The position numbers and the translations under genes were made by a program. A stretch of DNA of 64,000 nucleotides from Akkermansiaceae bacterium (GTDB lineage: Bacteria; Verrucomicrobiota; Verrucomicrobiia; Verrucomicrobiales; Akkermansiaceae), in contig JAHCBC010000001.1 of NCBI GenBank assembly GCA_019634595.1, forward strand, positions 62,001 to 126,000, in the 5' to 3' direction. The stretch's first letter is position 1, and the number at the start of each line of letters is the position of its first letter. The notes under the pieces were generated by a model that was not told the origin of the DNA, ran no database searches, and was given only the letters and a program-made list of their open reading frames with translations. Shown piece after piece: positions 26,600 through 37,145 of the stretch.

Positions 26600-29500
26600 C
26601 TACGCCGCGATGATCTCCCCCAGCGAGCTGGACACCAGCAGGCACTCGACGGTGGTGCCGGGGTAGGCGTGGTCGATCATGAGGCGGTAGGTTTCCATCT
26701 GGCCGGCGTAGCGTTCGCGCAGTTCACCGGCGCTGGTGACGGTGTCGGTCTTGAAGTCGATGACCTCGACGCGGACGGGCAGTCCGGTGGCGTCGGTGTG
26801 GACGTGCAGGCGGTCGACGGTGCCGCTGAGCCACTTTCCGTCGATGACGGCTTCGACCGGTTGTTCGCGGTAGAGGTGGACGTGGCGGCCGTCGCGGCGG
26901 AAGAGGTCGCGGAAGGCGGGGAGCTTCAGCAATGAGGCGACGCGGGCGGCGGCGTCGCTCTGCGGGGCGGGCGGGGCTTCCTCGTCGATCCAGCCGATGT
27001 GCTCGAAGGCGGCGTGGAAATCATTTCCGAAACGCAGCGCACCGGGGGACGGCATGACGTTGGACGGCGGCTTTGTGCCGCTGGGGGTGGTGCGTTCGCG
27101 GCGCGGGACGGCATCCCCCAGCGGGGTGTCCCCGGCGGCGGTGGGACGTTCCCCCAGCAGCGGGACGGTCTCCACCCAGTTCACGCCGCCCCAGCCGATG
27201 ACCTCTCCGGCTTCCCCGGTGGAGCCGATGGAGGTGGCCAGCCAGTTGGCGAGCGACGCCTTGTCCTCGGTCGCGTTTTTCGCGGGTGGCTCCAGCAGGA
27301 CGTAGAGGCCGCGCTTTGCCCGGGTGAGGGCAACGTAGAGCATGCACATGGCCTCGTAGCGTTGGTCGGCGGCCCAGCGTTCCTCCGCCTCCCGCATGGG
27401 CGGGAGGAGCTGCCGCGCCCAGGCCGCGGGTGGTTGGCAGAGCCAGCCGGTGTCCTCCGCGACGGTGAAGTTCTGCATCTTCGGCACGGGGTCCTTCGGG
27501 ACGTCCGGCAGGATGACGACGTCGAAGCCCAGGCCCTTCGACTTGTGGATGGTCATGACCTGCACCGCGGCCACGCCCGGACTCTGGGAAACCTTCAGCC
27601 GGTCGATCCAGTCCGCGGCCTCCCGCGGGGTGGTGCCTCCGCCCGCATCGAACGCGGCCAGCGCGGCGATGACATCCCCGGCGCGGCGGTGGCCGAAGGA
27701 CGACCACGCGTCCCAGCACGGCCCGATGATTTCCTCCATCATCCCGGCGAAGCCCTTGCGCGCGGCGAGCGCGAGCAGCCCCTCCCAGATGGCGTTCTCA
27801 TGCTCGCGGAACCGCTCGCGCAGCACGGCGGCCAGCGGCGACATGACGATGATTTCCCATGAAAAGGGATCGGCGGGATTGGCCAGCCAGTTGAGCAGGG
27901 CACCCATGGTCACGCCCACGGGGTTGTCCTTCGCCGGTTCGCGCTGGCCCTCCTCGATGACGTCGAAGCCGGCGGCGCGCAGCTCGTCGGCCACCTCGCG
28001 CACCTTGTCATTGCTGCGGACCAGCACGCCGCAGGTCATCGCGCGGGTGCCCACGCCCAGCTCCTCCAGCAGCTCCGCGGTGCGCAGTTTCCGCGCGTCC
28101 CAGTTGCCGGTCGTCTCCACGCGGGACTCGCCGCGTTTCTCCGGCACGGCCAGGCGGGCGGCGGGGTAGTGGTCCTCCCACTGCCAGCGTCCGGCGGCTT
28201 CGCCGAAAAGCATCCTCAGCGTCTCCGCGTCACCGCACACCCGGTTCACCAGCGCCAGCACCTCCGTGCAGGAGCGGTGGGACTCCGCCATGGTCTCGAT
28301 GGCCAGGCCCTCGCCGAAGCGTCCGATCACCTCGTCGAACAGGCCGACCTGTCCGCCGCGCCAGCCGTAGATGGCCTGCTTCCGGTCACCGACGATGAAA
28401 AGGCTGTCCTGGTCATCCGTGGCGGCCTCATCCACCAGCGGGAAAAGCCCCGCCCAGTCCGCGCCGCTGGTGTCCTGGAACTCATCCAGCAGCCAGTGCT
28501 CATAGCGGGCGTCCAGGCGGTAGTCCACCGCCTCACGGCGCAGCCGTCCCTGCTCGCTGGAGGCCCACTGGCCCATGAGGATCTTCACATCGTCAAAGTT
28601 GAGCAGCCCCCGGCGGCGCAGGCGTTCCTCGCACAGGCGGTCGAAGGCGGACACCACGTCCCGGATGGCGCGGGTGCGCACCATGGCCGCCGCCATCTCA
28701 CAGTGCGCGGCCAGCAGGATCATCTCCCGCAGGCCCTCCCCGGAGATGCCGCCGATGACGAACATCTTGTTCGACTTCACCTCCAGCACGGAGGCTCCCT
28801 CCGCCATCGCCTCGCAGACGTTCTTGAAAAGCGTGCCCGCCTTGTTGAGGCCGCCGCCGGAGACGGTGTGGCGTTCCAGGGCATCGACCATCGACTCCAT
28901 CGCCTTGCGCTGGCCGCCGTGGGTGTAGGTGATGGAGTCCAGCCCGCGGCGGATCTTCGCGGCCAGGGTGGACTTTTCCTTTTCCCATTGCTCATGGCTG
29001 GCGGCGGCGAGGATGGCGGGCGCCCACTCCCGGCGGGCGGCGGTGCGGTATTTCCCCAGCCACTCCTCCACCAGCTCCAGCAGGTTCCGCGCGACGCCGG
29101 CCTCCTCCCGGCCGATGGTGGCGCGGCGGAAGACATGCAGCAGTTCGTCCATCGCGCCCTCCTCCAGCGGCCCGGCCAGGATTTCATCCAGCATCTCGTC
29201 CCGCAGCGCCTCCGCGCGGGCACCCTCCATCAGCTCGAACTTGCCGCCCGTCAGGCCCAGCTCATACTGGAACCCTCGTACTACCTTGGAGAAAAAGCTG
29301 TCCATGGTCCCCAGCGTGAAGCGGGGCAGCGCGCGGACGATCCTGCGCAGCGCGTCGCCGAAGTCGGCGTTGGGGATGTCGATGTCATCGCGCAGGGCGT
29401 CCGCCACCGTTCCGTCGGACGCGGCGGTGGCCAGCTTCATGAGGACGGAGTCCGCGAACTCCCCCGCGGCCTTCCGCGTGAAAGTGAGGGCGACGATCTT

Positions 29501-29611
29501 CTCCGGCTCATGCCCGCGGGCGACCAGGCCGATGACGCGGTTCCCCAGTTGGTAGGTTTTTCCGGAACCGGCGGATGCCAGGATGAGCAGGTTTTTTTCG
29601 AGGATCTTCAT
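26600..29611 (-). CDS. addA: AddA-like UvrD-type helicase/nuclease
   Basis: 1003 residues. Superfamily 1 helicase: Walker A ASAGSGKT at residues 13-20 with the Q-like region before it, motif II LLDEFQDTSG, motif III FIVGDRKQAIYGWRGG, motif V VMTIHKSKGLGFDVVILPD, motif VI YVALTRAKRGLYV. The C-terminal RecB-type nuclease has GTVDRLHVH, VEVIDFKTDTV and GQMETYRLM, giving an intact Asp..Asp-Phe-Lys PD-(D/E)XK site. It processes double-strand DNA ends for RecA loading together with an AddB subunit. The AddB-like gene is 4 kb upstream on the same strand, separated by three unrelated genes, which is unusual for addBA. It is slightly short for AddA. Confidence 0.85.
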   Translation of the reverse strand: MKILEKNLLILASAGSGKTYQLGNRVIGLVARGHEPEKIVALTFTRKAAGEFADSVLMKLATAASDGTVADALRDDIDIPNADFGDALRRIVRALPRFTLGTMDSFFSKVVRGFQYELGLTGGKFELMEGARAEALRDEMLDEILAGPLEEGAMDELLHVFRRATIGREEAGVARNLLELVEEWLGKYRTAARREWAPAILAAASHEQWEKEKSTLAAKIRRGLDSITYTHGGQRKAMESMVDALERHTVSGGGLNKAGTLFKNVCEAMAEGASVLEVKSNKMFVIGGISGEGLREMILLAAHCEMAAAMVRTRAIRDVVSAFDRLCEERLRRRGLLNFDDVKILMGQWASSEQGRLRREAVDYRLDARYEHWLLDEFQDTSGADWAGLFPLVDEAATDDQDSLFIVGDRKQAIYGWRGGQVGLFDEVIGRFGEGLAIETMAESHRSCTEVLALVNRVCGDAETLRMLFGEAAGRWQWEDHYPAARLAVPEKRGESRVETTGNWDARKLRTAELLEELGVGTRAMTCGVLVRSNDKVREVADELRAAGFDVIEEGQREPAKDNPVGVTMGALLNWLANPADPFSWEIIVMSPLAAVLRERFREHENAIWEGLLALAARKGFAGMMEEIIGPCWDAWSSFGHRRAGDVIAALAAFDAGGGTTPREAADWIDRLKVSQSPGVAAVQVMTIHKSKGLGFDVVILPDVPKDPVPKMQNFTVAEDTGWLCQPPAAWARQLLPPMREAEERWAADQRYEAMCMLYVALTRAKRGLYVLLEPPAKNATEDKASLANWLATSIGSTGEAGEVIGWGGVNWVETVPLLGERPTAAGDTPLGDAVPRRERTTPSGTKPPSNVMPSPGALRFGNDFHAAFEHIGWIDEEAPPAPQSDAAARVASLLKLPAFRDLFRRDGRHVHLYREQPVEAVIDGKWLSGTVDRLHVHTDATGLPVRVEVIDFKTDTVTSAGELRERYAGQMETYRLMIDHAYPGTTVECLLVSSSLGEIIAA

Positions 29612-29719
29612 CCGCCGCCACTGTGGAGGCTCGGCCCGCCGATGTCACGCTCCGGGGGGCGGAGCGTTCTGTGGAGTGGGGGCCGTGGCGGCGGATGAAT
29701 TTCTGCCATCCCCACCCGT

Positions 29720-31066
29720 TCAATCGCCATAATTGAACGGGTCGGAAAATCGGGTGTCGGTGGAAAGCGCGGTGTCGGTGAGGGTGTTGAGGAAGGCGAC
29801 CAGCGCGGCCTTTTCCTGCGCGGTCAGGTTGAGGCGGCGGGGCGGGCCGTTGGGTCCACCCGCGCGCAGCGGCGGGGAGAGGTTCGGGTGGGCGACCACG
29901 CCGGAGTTGTAGAACTCCACCACCTCCGCCAGCGTGGCGAACCGCCCGTCGTGCATGTAGGGCGCGGTGAGGGCGATGTTCCGCAGGGAGCCGACCTTGA
30001 ACAGGCCCTCATCCTGTGCGCGGCCGGTGATGGCGCCCACGCCCTTGTCCGTGTAGGGATTCTCCAGGCCGTTGTTGTTGATGGCGGGGCCGGGCACGAA
30101 GTTGTCGGAGCCGTGGCAGGCGGTGCAGTTGCCCGCGCCGTTGAAGATCTGGCGGCCCTGGTTCTCCTGCGCGGTGAAGTTCGTGAAACCCGTCGCCACG
30201 CCGACGTCGAACTTCGTCTGGGTGGAGATGATGGAGCGGACGAACTGGGCGAGCGCGCGGGAGATCTTTCCGGAGGTGACCTCCGGGCTGCCGAAGGCGT
30301 CGTTGAACAGCGTGGCGTAGAACGGCTCCGCGGACAGGCGGGTGACCAGCGTGGGGAGCGTCATGCCCATTTCCACGGAGTTCTGGATCGGCTCCAGCAC
30401 CTGGATCTCCAGCGTGGCGGAGCGTTCGTCCCAGAAAAACGCGCCGCGTTCATACCAGCGGGAGTTGGCCAGACCCATGGAGTTGCGGTCGGTATGGCCG
30501 CCGTTGAAGCCGGTGCTGAACCGCGCCGGATCGGAGAAGCCGTGGGCCTGCTGGTGGCAGGAGGCGCAGGAGATGGTCTGGTTGAGCGAGAGCCGCTTGT
30601 CGTAGAACAGGACCCTGCCCAGCGTCGCGCCGGAGTCCGTCACGCCATTGGCCGCCGGGGTGTTGTCCTGTCCGACGATGGGCTGGACGAGGAACCGCGC
30701 GGGGAGGGTGGGGGCGGCGTAGTTCGCGCGGGTGGAGGGGAGCAGCAGCGCGAGAGAGACGTCGTCCTTCGGCACCACGCGGGTGGGGTCATAGCTGGCG
30801 CGGTAGAAGAGAGTGCCGCCGGACTGGAGCGCCACGTTGCGGTTGATGTTGCCGTTGTAGATCTTCCACGTGCCGACGTCCGACCATGTCTTCAGGTCCG
30901 GCGAACTCTGGATGAGGTAGGAGTGGTTCTCCGGATCGGAAAGCGCGAGCCGGACGGTGGTGCCACCGGCAGGCTGGGTGAGGCGGAGCGCCGCGCCGGA
31001 CGGTAGCTGTGCGAAGGCCGCCGGGACCATGGCGGCCACGATGAGGGTTTGGCGGATGGGTTTCAT
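29720..31066 (-). CDS. Di-haem cytochrome c peroxidase family protein with N-terminal beta domain
   Basis: 448 residues from ATG 31066; signal peptide MKPIRQTLIVAAMVPAAFAQ. Residues about 25-92 form a small beta domain ending IQSSPDLKTW..FYRA, common in exported proteins of Verrucomicrobiota and Planctomycetota. The rest is a CcpA/MauG-type domain: first haem CASCH (167-171), WDERSATLEIQVLEPIQNSVEMG, second haem CTACH (314-318), and APYMHDGRFATLAEVVEFYNSG. It acts in the periplasm on H2O2 or as an oxidase of an unknown partner. Between 29611 and 29720 lies a GC-rich inverted stretch (CGCTCCG/CGGAGCG) but no clear terminator. Confidence 0.92.
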   Translation of the reverse strand: MKPIRQTLIVAAMVPAAFAQLPSGAALRLTQPAGGTTVRLALSDPENHSYLIQSSPDLKTWSDVGTWKIYNGNINRNVALQSGGTLFYRASYDPTRVVPKDDVSLALLLPSTRANYAAPTLPARFLVQPIVGQDNTPAANGVTDSGATLGRVLFYDKRLSLNQTISCASCHQQAHGFSDPARFSTGFNGGHTDRNSMGLANSRWYERGAFFWDERSATLEIQVLEPIQNSVEMGMTLPTLVTRLSAEPFYATLFNDAFGSPEVTSGKISRALAQFVRSIISTQTKFDVGVATGFTNFTAQENQGRQIFNGAGNCTACHGSDNFVPGPAINNNGLENPYTDKGVGAITGRAQDEGLFKVGSLRNIALTAPYMHDGRFATLAEVVEFYNSGVVAHPNLSPPLRAGGPNGPPRRLNLTAQEKAALVAFLNTLTDTALSTDTRFSDPFNYGD

Positions 31067-31134
31067 CACCCCGCCAGCGTCCGACAACGAACATTAAGGA
31101 AGTGTTAATGGGGGAGGGAGGTGGGAAGATTTTT

Positions 31135-31168
31135 TGAACATCGAACATCGAACGTCCAACATCGAAGG
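31135..31168. repeat. Family D repeat (GAACATCGAAC type)
   Basis: Short near-tandem phrases GAACATCGAAC and GTCCAACATCGAA, followed by a G-rich stretch and the family B element 40 bases later. Related copies are at 38051 and 43820. Confidence 0.75.
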
Positions 31169-31207
31169 ATGAAAGGAAGAGGGGGTGGGAGGGGTAGGGA
31201 TGGATCA

Positions 31208-31283
31208 CTGGGACCGCGGAATTCATTCCGCCCCGGAGAATCCAGCCATGCGAAGCCAAGCGGAATGAATTCCGCGGTCCCAG
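31208..31283. repeat. Family B element, intact
   Basis: Complete copy: left arm from 31208 (CTGGGACCGCGGAATTCATT), spacer with GGAGAATCCAGCC and GCGAAGCCAAG, right arm ending GCGGTCCCAG at 31283. It lies 14 bases after the kinase stop. Confidence 0.88.
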
Positions 31284-31296
31284 TCCGGAAAATTCG

Positions 31297-32747
<1,451 letters not shown>

Positions 32748-32751
<4 letters not shown>

Positions 32752-33398
32752 TCGATGCAGTAGCCGTGGCCGCGGCGCGTGGTGATGAGTTCGTGGCCGA
32801 GCTTTTTCCGCAGGTTGGAAACGTGGACGTCGATGAGGTTGGAGAGCGTGTCATCCGTCTCGTCGAAGACATGCTCGTAGAGTTCCGTGCGGGAGATGAC
32901 GCGCCCGCGGTGCCTGCCCAGGAACTCCAGCACGGCATACTCCCGCGCCGTGAGGACGACCTCCGCCCCGCCGCGCGTGACCTTCCGCGCGATGGGATCG
33001 ATCCCCACTTCGCCGATGGCGATGGAAGGCGACGCGCGTCCGGCGGCGCGGCGGATGAGGGCGCGCAGGCGGGCCAGCAGCTCGTCGAGGTCGAAGGGCT
33101 TTCCAAGGTAGTCGTCCGCGCCGCGGTCCAGCCCGGCGACGCGGTCCGGTGTCTCCGACCGCGCGGTGAGCATGAGCACCGGCGTTTCCTTCTTCTCCCG
33201 CAGGCGGCGCAGCACCTCCAGGCCGTCGATGACCGGCAGCATGATGTCCAGGATGACGGCATCGTAGTTCGTCTCCAGCGCCTTGTAGAGGCCCTCCTCG
33301 CCGTCCTCCGCCAGATCGACGGAGTAGCCTTCCTCCCGCAGCACCTTGGCCAGACCCTGGAGCAGGTCGGGTTCGTCTTCGACGATCAGCAGGCGCAT
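32748..33398 (-). CDS. OmpR-family response regulator
   Basis: 216 residues. Receiver domain: acidic pair in LLIVEDEPDLL, phosphoacceptor D51 (AVILDIMLPVIDGL), Thr in MLTARSETPD, Lys in LGKPFDLDELLARL. The winged-helix domain includes VLTAREYAVLEFLGRHRGRV and LSNLIDVHVSNLRKKLGHE. CusR/QseB-like. It is first gene of the pair with the kinase at 31297. No efflux or envelope gene lies next to it, so its regulon is not evident from context. Confidence 0.95.
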
Positions 33399-33533
33399 GG
33401 CGGGAGAGTGCCGGGTTTCACATTAAGGGAAGATGAATCATCAGAAATTCAACGCGATGAGAAGGGCTGGATATTGGATATGGGTTATTGGATATTGAGG
33501 GAAAGAAAAGAAGGCGCGCGGGAAATCGGGGGG

Positions 33534-33803
33534 AGTAAGGAGGGAGGACACTCCTGTCCTCCGGCGGCATTGGCGAATCATATGGGATTCACCGAAAAGG
33601 CGCAAAGGGCGCGAAGGAAGAGAAGATATTGGATATGGGTTATTGGAGATTTGGGAAAGAAGGCTGACCGCGAATCCAACGAATCTGGCGAATTTTGAAG
33701 AATCTGATTTCTTCTCTTCCTTGGCGAACTTGGCGTCTTGGCGGTGAATCTATCCTTCGTTTGCCGTTGCAGCCGGAGGACAGGAGTGTCCTCCCTCCTT
33801 ACT
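33534..33803. repeat. Family E long nested inverted repeat
   Basis: Perfect 32-base outer arms at 33534-33565 and 33772-33803 (core GGAGGACACTCCTGTCCTCC and complement). Inside lies a second imperfect inverted pair at 33586-33625 and 33710-33750 built from GATTCACCG and AAGGAAGAGAAGA. A direct repeat ATTGGATATGGGTTATTGG occurs near 33475 and 33631. The right outer arm lies entirely within the 3' end of the AddB-like gene. Apart from this element, 33399-33749 holds no gene. Confidence 0.85.
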
Positions 33804-36521
33804 GACCATCTCGCGCAGGTCCTTTCCGGCGGCGAGGATCTGGTAGTCATCATACTGGACCTTTTCCGCTGGGGGCCAGAAGACGGACTGGGTGATCTGC
33901 CCGGCGATCCACCCGGCGCAGGCTCCGGCGGCGGAGAGATCGTCCATGGTGAAGTCGGACCACTCGTGCAGCTCGACGTCGGCCTCGGTGGAGCCGATGG
34001 TGAAGTAGCCGGGGATGGGCATGACGCCGTCGCTCTCCAGCAGGGCGGCGGCGTAGAGCGGGAGCTGGAGGTTGCTCCAGAGAAAGCGGGCGGATTTCCC
34101 GCCTTCCTCGCCGTCGTAGAAGGCGGGGCCGTCGGGGTCCAGGTGGGACGGCGGGGCGGATGACGCGGTCATCTTCACGCGGTGTTCCTTCTGCACGGTG
34201 CTGACCTTTCCGGTCTTGTAGTCCAGCACGCGCAGGCGTCCGTCGGCGTGGCGGTCGATGCGGTCGATCTTCGCGCTGACGGGCATGCCGCTGATGGTGA
34301 GGATGACAGGGCGCTCCACGTCCATGACCTGCCAGCCGGCGGCGCGCTCGTACGCCTGCTTCCGCGCCAGCCAGGCCAGCCTGCTGCGCAGGGACTCCGT
34401 CTGGATGCGGATGGCCAGCGGGCTGCGGCGGCCGAACTGATCGAGGATGATGCGGTCGAGCTGGGCGGAGAAGTACGCCTCCAGCGCCTCCGTCTTGCTG
34501 TAGTCCCGCGCCTCGGTGTCGCGGCCCCAGGTTTCCAGGATGTCATGGGCGATGTTGCCGAAGTCGCGCGCGCCCCACTCCGCCCGCTCCGGGTCCGGCT
34601 GCTGCATGCGGACGACGTGCTTCAGGTAGTAGCGGAACGGACATTTCAGGTAGTCGCGCAGGGAGGTGACGTGGAGCCGGGCCGGTGGGTCCAGCTTGCG
34701 CGGCTGCCACTTCCAGTCGGCGTGCCACTGCATGCCGGCCTCCGGCGGCTCGATCCCGCGGAAGAGGGTGCGCACCCGGGCGGGCAGCAAATCTTGCTCC
34801 GCAGCGAGCAGGAAGCGGGACGGCAGCAGCGACTCGCCACCGGCGCCGGTCTTCGCGCAGAAAAGATCCACCCGGCCGTCCTTCCGCCTCGCCTCGATCA
34901 TGGCTTGGAAAAGGAAGGCGTCGCGCGCGCTGCGGTCCTGGTCGGTGGTGAGGCCCAGCTTCTTCCGGATCGTCTCGCTGAGCCATGGCTCGCCACCGCC
35001 GCGGGCGGGCACGTGGCCTTCGTTGAGGCCGCAGAGGACCAGGTGCGGCCCCGGTTCGTGGAAAAGCTCCAGCCAGCCCTGGACGTCGATGACGCGGCCC
35101 GGGGGCGGCACCGGGGTGGGCGCGGGCAGACCGGCGACCATGAGGTCGATCCAGTAGGCGGTGGGCCGGTCGAGCCGGGAGATGAGGGGCGCGGCCTCAT
35201 CCAGCCAGGAGATCATGGAAAGCGCCTGCTCCGCCGCCGTTTCTCCGGTCAGGGAGAGGGAGGTCAGCAGCCGCCGGAGGTGGGTGGGGAAATCCGCGCC
35301 GAGCAGGGAATGGCGGATGGTTTCCAGCTTGGTCGCGGCGTCCAGCAGCTCGTTCGCGGCTTCCTGCTGGTGTTCCTTGCGGAAGTTCGCCTCCGGGATG
35401 CGGCGCTTCAGGTCGGCCACGGTGGAGGACATCCACTCGTTGCGCAGGACGGCCAGGTTCTTCGCCTTCTGCGCGCGCTTTCCACCGACGAGGATGGAGG
35501 TTTCCGGCAGGGAAAGGAGATCGGCCAGCACGGCCAGCTTCGGCTCCGCCAGCCACTCCCGCCAGACGCGGAACCACCGGGCGAGGCCGGTGGGCACCCC
35601 GGCGGCCGCCGGGTGGAAGGCGGTCCAGCCCGCACGGGTGAAGGCACGCAGCAGCTCCCCGCCGGTGTCCTGGTCCGCGGAGCCGAGCGCGATCTCCGAT
35701 GACGGGCGTCCGCCACGGGCGACGGCCTCCAGCGCCTCTGTCGCCTGCTGCCGAGGGTCCGCGGTGAGGGTGACGGAGCCTTGCTCCCCCTCCGGCCACG
35801 GCAGGATGGCGGCATTCCATGGCTCCGCCAGCGGGCGTCCGATGGGGGTGAAATCATCCGCGCGGGACTCCGGTGCGCCGATGAGCGCGATGACCTCCCC
35901 CGGCCATGCGGCCAGCGTGCGCTCCAGCGACGGCGTCATTTCCGGCACCCCGGCCAGGACGATGCGGGCTACGTCTGGCAGCCGCAGGCCCTCCGCCAAC
36001 ACGCGGCTGCGGCTCCGGCACTCCCAGCGGGAAAGGCGGTCTTCGGTGAGCTTTTCCAGCCTGGCCAGCGCCTGCCACCGCTCGCCCTCCGGGCTTTCCG
36101 CCAGCACCCATGCGGCGGTGTGGAACAGCATCCCGTTTTCCTGCAGGGAGCGGCGCAGCGCGACCATCTCCGACGCGAGGGAGGACGCCCAGCCGGTGCC
36201 CTCGCCGGGTTGTTCCGGAAAAAGGGCGGCGTAGGGCCGCCAGTCGTCGATGGACTCCAGCACCTCCGCCCACGCGACCTCCTCCAGCCAGTCCGGGGCG
36301 ATGTCCCGCCCCTCCGGCTGCATGAGGGATCCGGGCGTGGTGACCCGCGGCGCGAGGATGGAGCCGCCCGCTTCCGCCAGCATCTCCCGCAGCCGCCGTC
36401 CGCTCTGCGCCGTCGGCACCACCACCAGCATGCCCGCCAGATCATGCCTCCGCTCCAGCAACCAGGACACAAGCGGGCGGAGGAAGGGTTCGTCCCAGCC
36501 GAGGAAGACACGGTTCAGCAT
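33750..36521 (-). CDS. addB: AddB-like helicase/nuclease subunit
   Basis: 923 residues. An N-terminal degenerate UvrD-like fold (LGWDEPFLRPLVSWLLERRH, VVVPTAQSGRRLREML) lacks a real Walker A, as in AddB. The C-terminal PD-(D/E)XK nuclease has SLRDYLKCPFRYYLKHV, VSAKIDRIDRHADG and LRVLDYKTGKVSTV. AddB normally has a C-terminal Cys cluster for a 4Fe-4S centre; here the matching region VFWPPAEKVQYDDYQILAAG has no Cys, so the cluster is probably lost. The last residues (SKEGGHSCPPAA) are encoded by an arm of the family E repeat and are unlikely to be ancestral. It presumably works with the AddA-like protein at 26600. Confidence 0.82.
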   Translation of the reverse strand: MLNRVFLGWDEPFLRPLVSWLLERRHDLAGMLVVVPTAQSGRRLREMLAEAGGSILAPRVTTPGSLMQPEGRDIAPDWLEEVAWAEVLESIDDWRPYAALFPEQPGEGTGWASSLASEMVALRRSLQENGMLFHTAAWVLAESPEGERWQALARLEKLTEDRLSRWECRSRSRVLAEGLRLPDVARIVLAGVPEMTPSLERTLAAWPGEVIALIGAPESRADDFTPIGRPLAEPWNAAILPWPEGEQGSVTLTADPRQQATEALEAVARGGRPSSEIALGSADQDTGGELLRAFTRAGWTAFHPAAAGVPTGLARWFRVWREWLAEPKLAVLADLLSLPETSILVGGKRAQKAKNLAVLRNEWMSSTVADLKRRIPEANFRKEHQQEAANELLDAATKLETIRHSLLGADFPTHLRRLLTSLSLTGETAAEQALSMISWLDEAAPLISRLDRPTAYWIDLMVAGLPAPTPVPPPGRVIDVQGWLELFHEPGPHLVLCGLNEGHVPARGGGEPWLSETIRKKLGLTTDQDRSARDAFLFQAMIEARRKDGRVDLFCAKTGAGGESLLPSRFLLAAEQDLLPARVRTLFRGIEPPEAGMQWHADWKWQPRKLDPPARLHVTSLRDYLKCPFRYYLKHVVRMQQPDPERAEWGARDFGNIAHDILETWGRDTEARDYSKTEALEAYFSAQLDRIILDQFGRRSPLAIRIQTESLRSRLAWLARKQAYERAAGWQVMDVERPVILTISGMPVSAKIDRIDRHADGRLRVLDYKTGKVSTVQKEHRVKMTASSAPPSHLDPDGPAFYDGEEGGKSARFLWSNLQLPLYAAALLESDGVMPIPGYFTIGSTEADVELHEWSDFTMDDLSAAGACAGWIAGQITQSVFWPPAEKVQYDDYQILAAGKDLREMVSKEGGHSCPPAATANEG

Positions 36522-36591
36522 TGCGGGGAGGTTAGGGAAGAGAGTGGGGGATTTTCCATCTTATCCGTGGGGGAATGGAGAAAATCGAGGA

Positions 36592-36719
36592 GTAGCGAAT
36601 CTCGTGAGAGATTCGGCGGGGAGGAATCACCATGGGCGGAAAGACTCCAGTCTCTGGAGGATCGGCGTCGCTTTTTCCAAGGACCTCCGCCCAGCCGAAG
36701 GTCTCACGACCTTCGCTAC
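36592..36719. repeat. Family A REPIN
   Basis: Opening arm 36592-36617 (GAATCTC-GTGA-GAGATTC), closing arm 36694-36719 (GAAGGTC-TCAC-GACCTTC), 76-base spacer. It fills the space between the AddB start and the S21 terminator. Confidence 0.87.
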
Positions 36720-36728
36720 GCTCCGGAA

Positions 36729-36764
36729 AAACAAAAACGGTCACCTTTGTGGGGTGACCGTTTT
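36729..36764 (-). terminator. Terminator of the S21 gene
   Basis: Perfect 12-bp stem (36734-36745 with 36753-36764) with A-rich bases to its left, which become the T run on the minus strand. Confidence 0.85.
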
Positions 36765-36792
36765 CAGGACCTGACTTGCGGGACAGGAAAAA

Positions 36793-37020
36793 TTATTCAG
36801 CGGACTCGGCAGGAGCGGCGGCTGGGGCGTTGGAATAGCGCCAGCGGACTTTGTTGCGCTTGGAAGCGGAGCGGAGTTTGCGCTGCTTGCGCTCGGTGGG
36901 AGTCTCGAATGCGCGGCGGCGGCGCATTTCTTCAAGGATGCCTTCGGTATCCAGCTTGGTCTTGAGGCGTTTCAGAGCACGATCGACCGGCTCGCCTTTT
37001 TTCACAACTACTCCACGCAT
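36793..37020 (-). CDS. rpsU: Ribosomal protein bS21
   Basis: 75 residues from ATG 37020. MRGVVVKKGEPVDRALKRLKTK is the S21 opening; the RRRRAFETPTERKQRKLRSASKR segment is the strongly basic helix that contacts 16S rRNA near the anti-Shine-Dalgarno. The C-terminus ends in an Ala/Pro/Glu tail (NAPAAAPAESAE). A longer open frame up to 37101 has no conserved sequence. Its own promoter and terminator make it monocistronic. Shine-Dalgarno sequence upstream is weak. Confidence 0.95.
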   Translation of the reverse strand: MRGVVVKKGEPVDRALKRLKTKLDTEGILEEMRRRRAFETPTERKQRKLRSASKRNKVRWRYSNAPAAAPAESAE

Positions 37021-37073
37021 GCGTCGTCTTGGTTGGTTATTGGTTTGTCCCGCAGGTTTGTCAGGGGCGCGGT

Positions 37074-37101
37074 TTTTAGGTTTGGCCACCCCGGATGTCA
37101 A
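37074..37101 (-). promoter_or_regulatory. Sigma-70-type promoter of the S21 gene
   Basis: Minus-strand TTGACA (37101-37096) and CTAAAA (37079-37074) with a 16-base spacer, about 54 bases before the start codon. Confidence 0.55.
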
Positions 37102-37145
37102 GAAGGATCCCCTGATTTACGCGGTGGGCGGGCGGTTTTGCGGAC

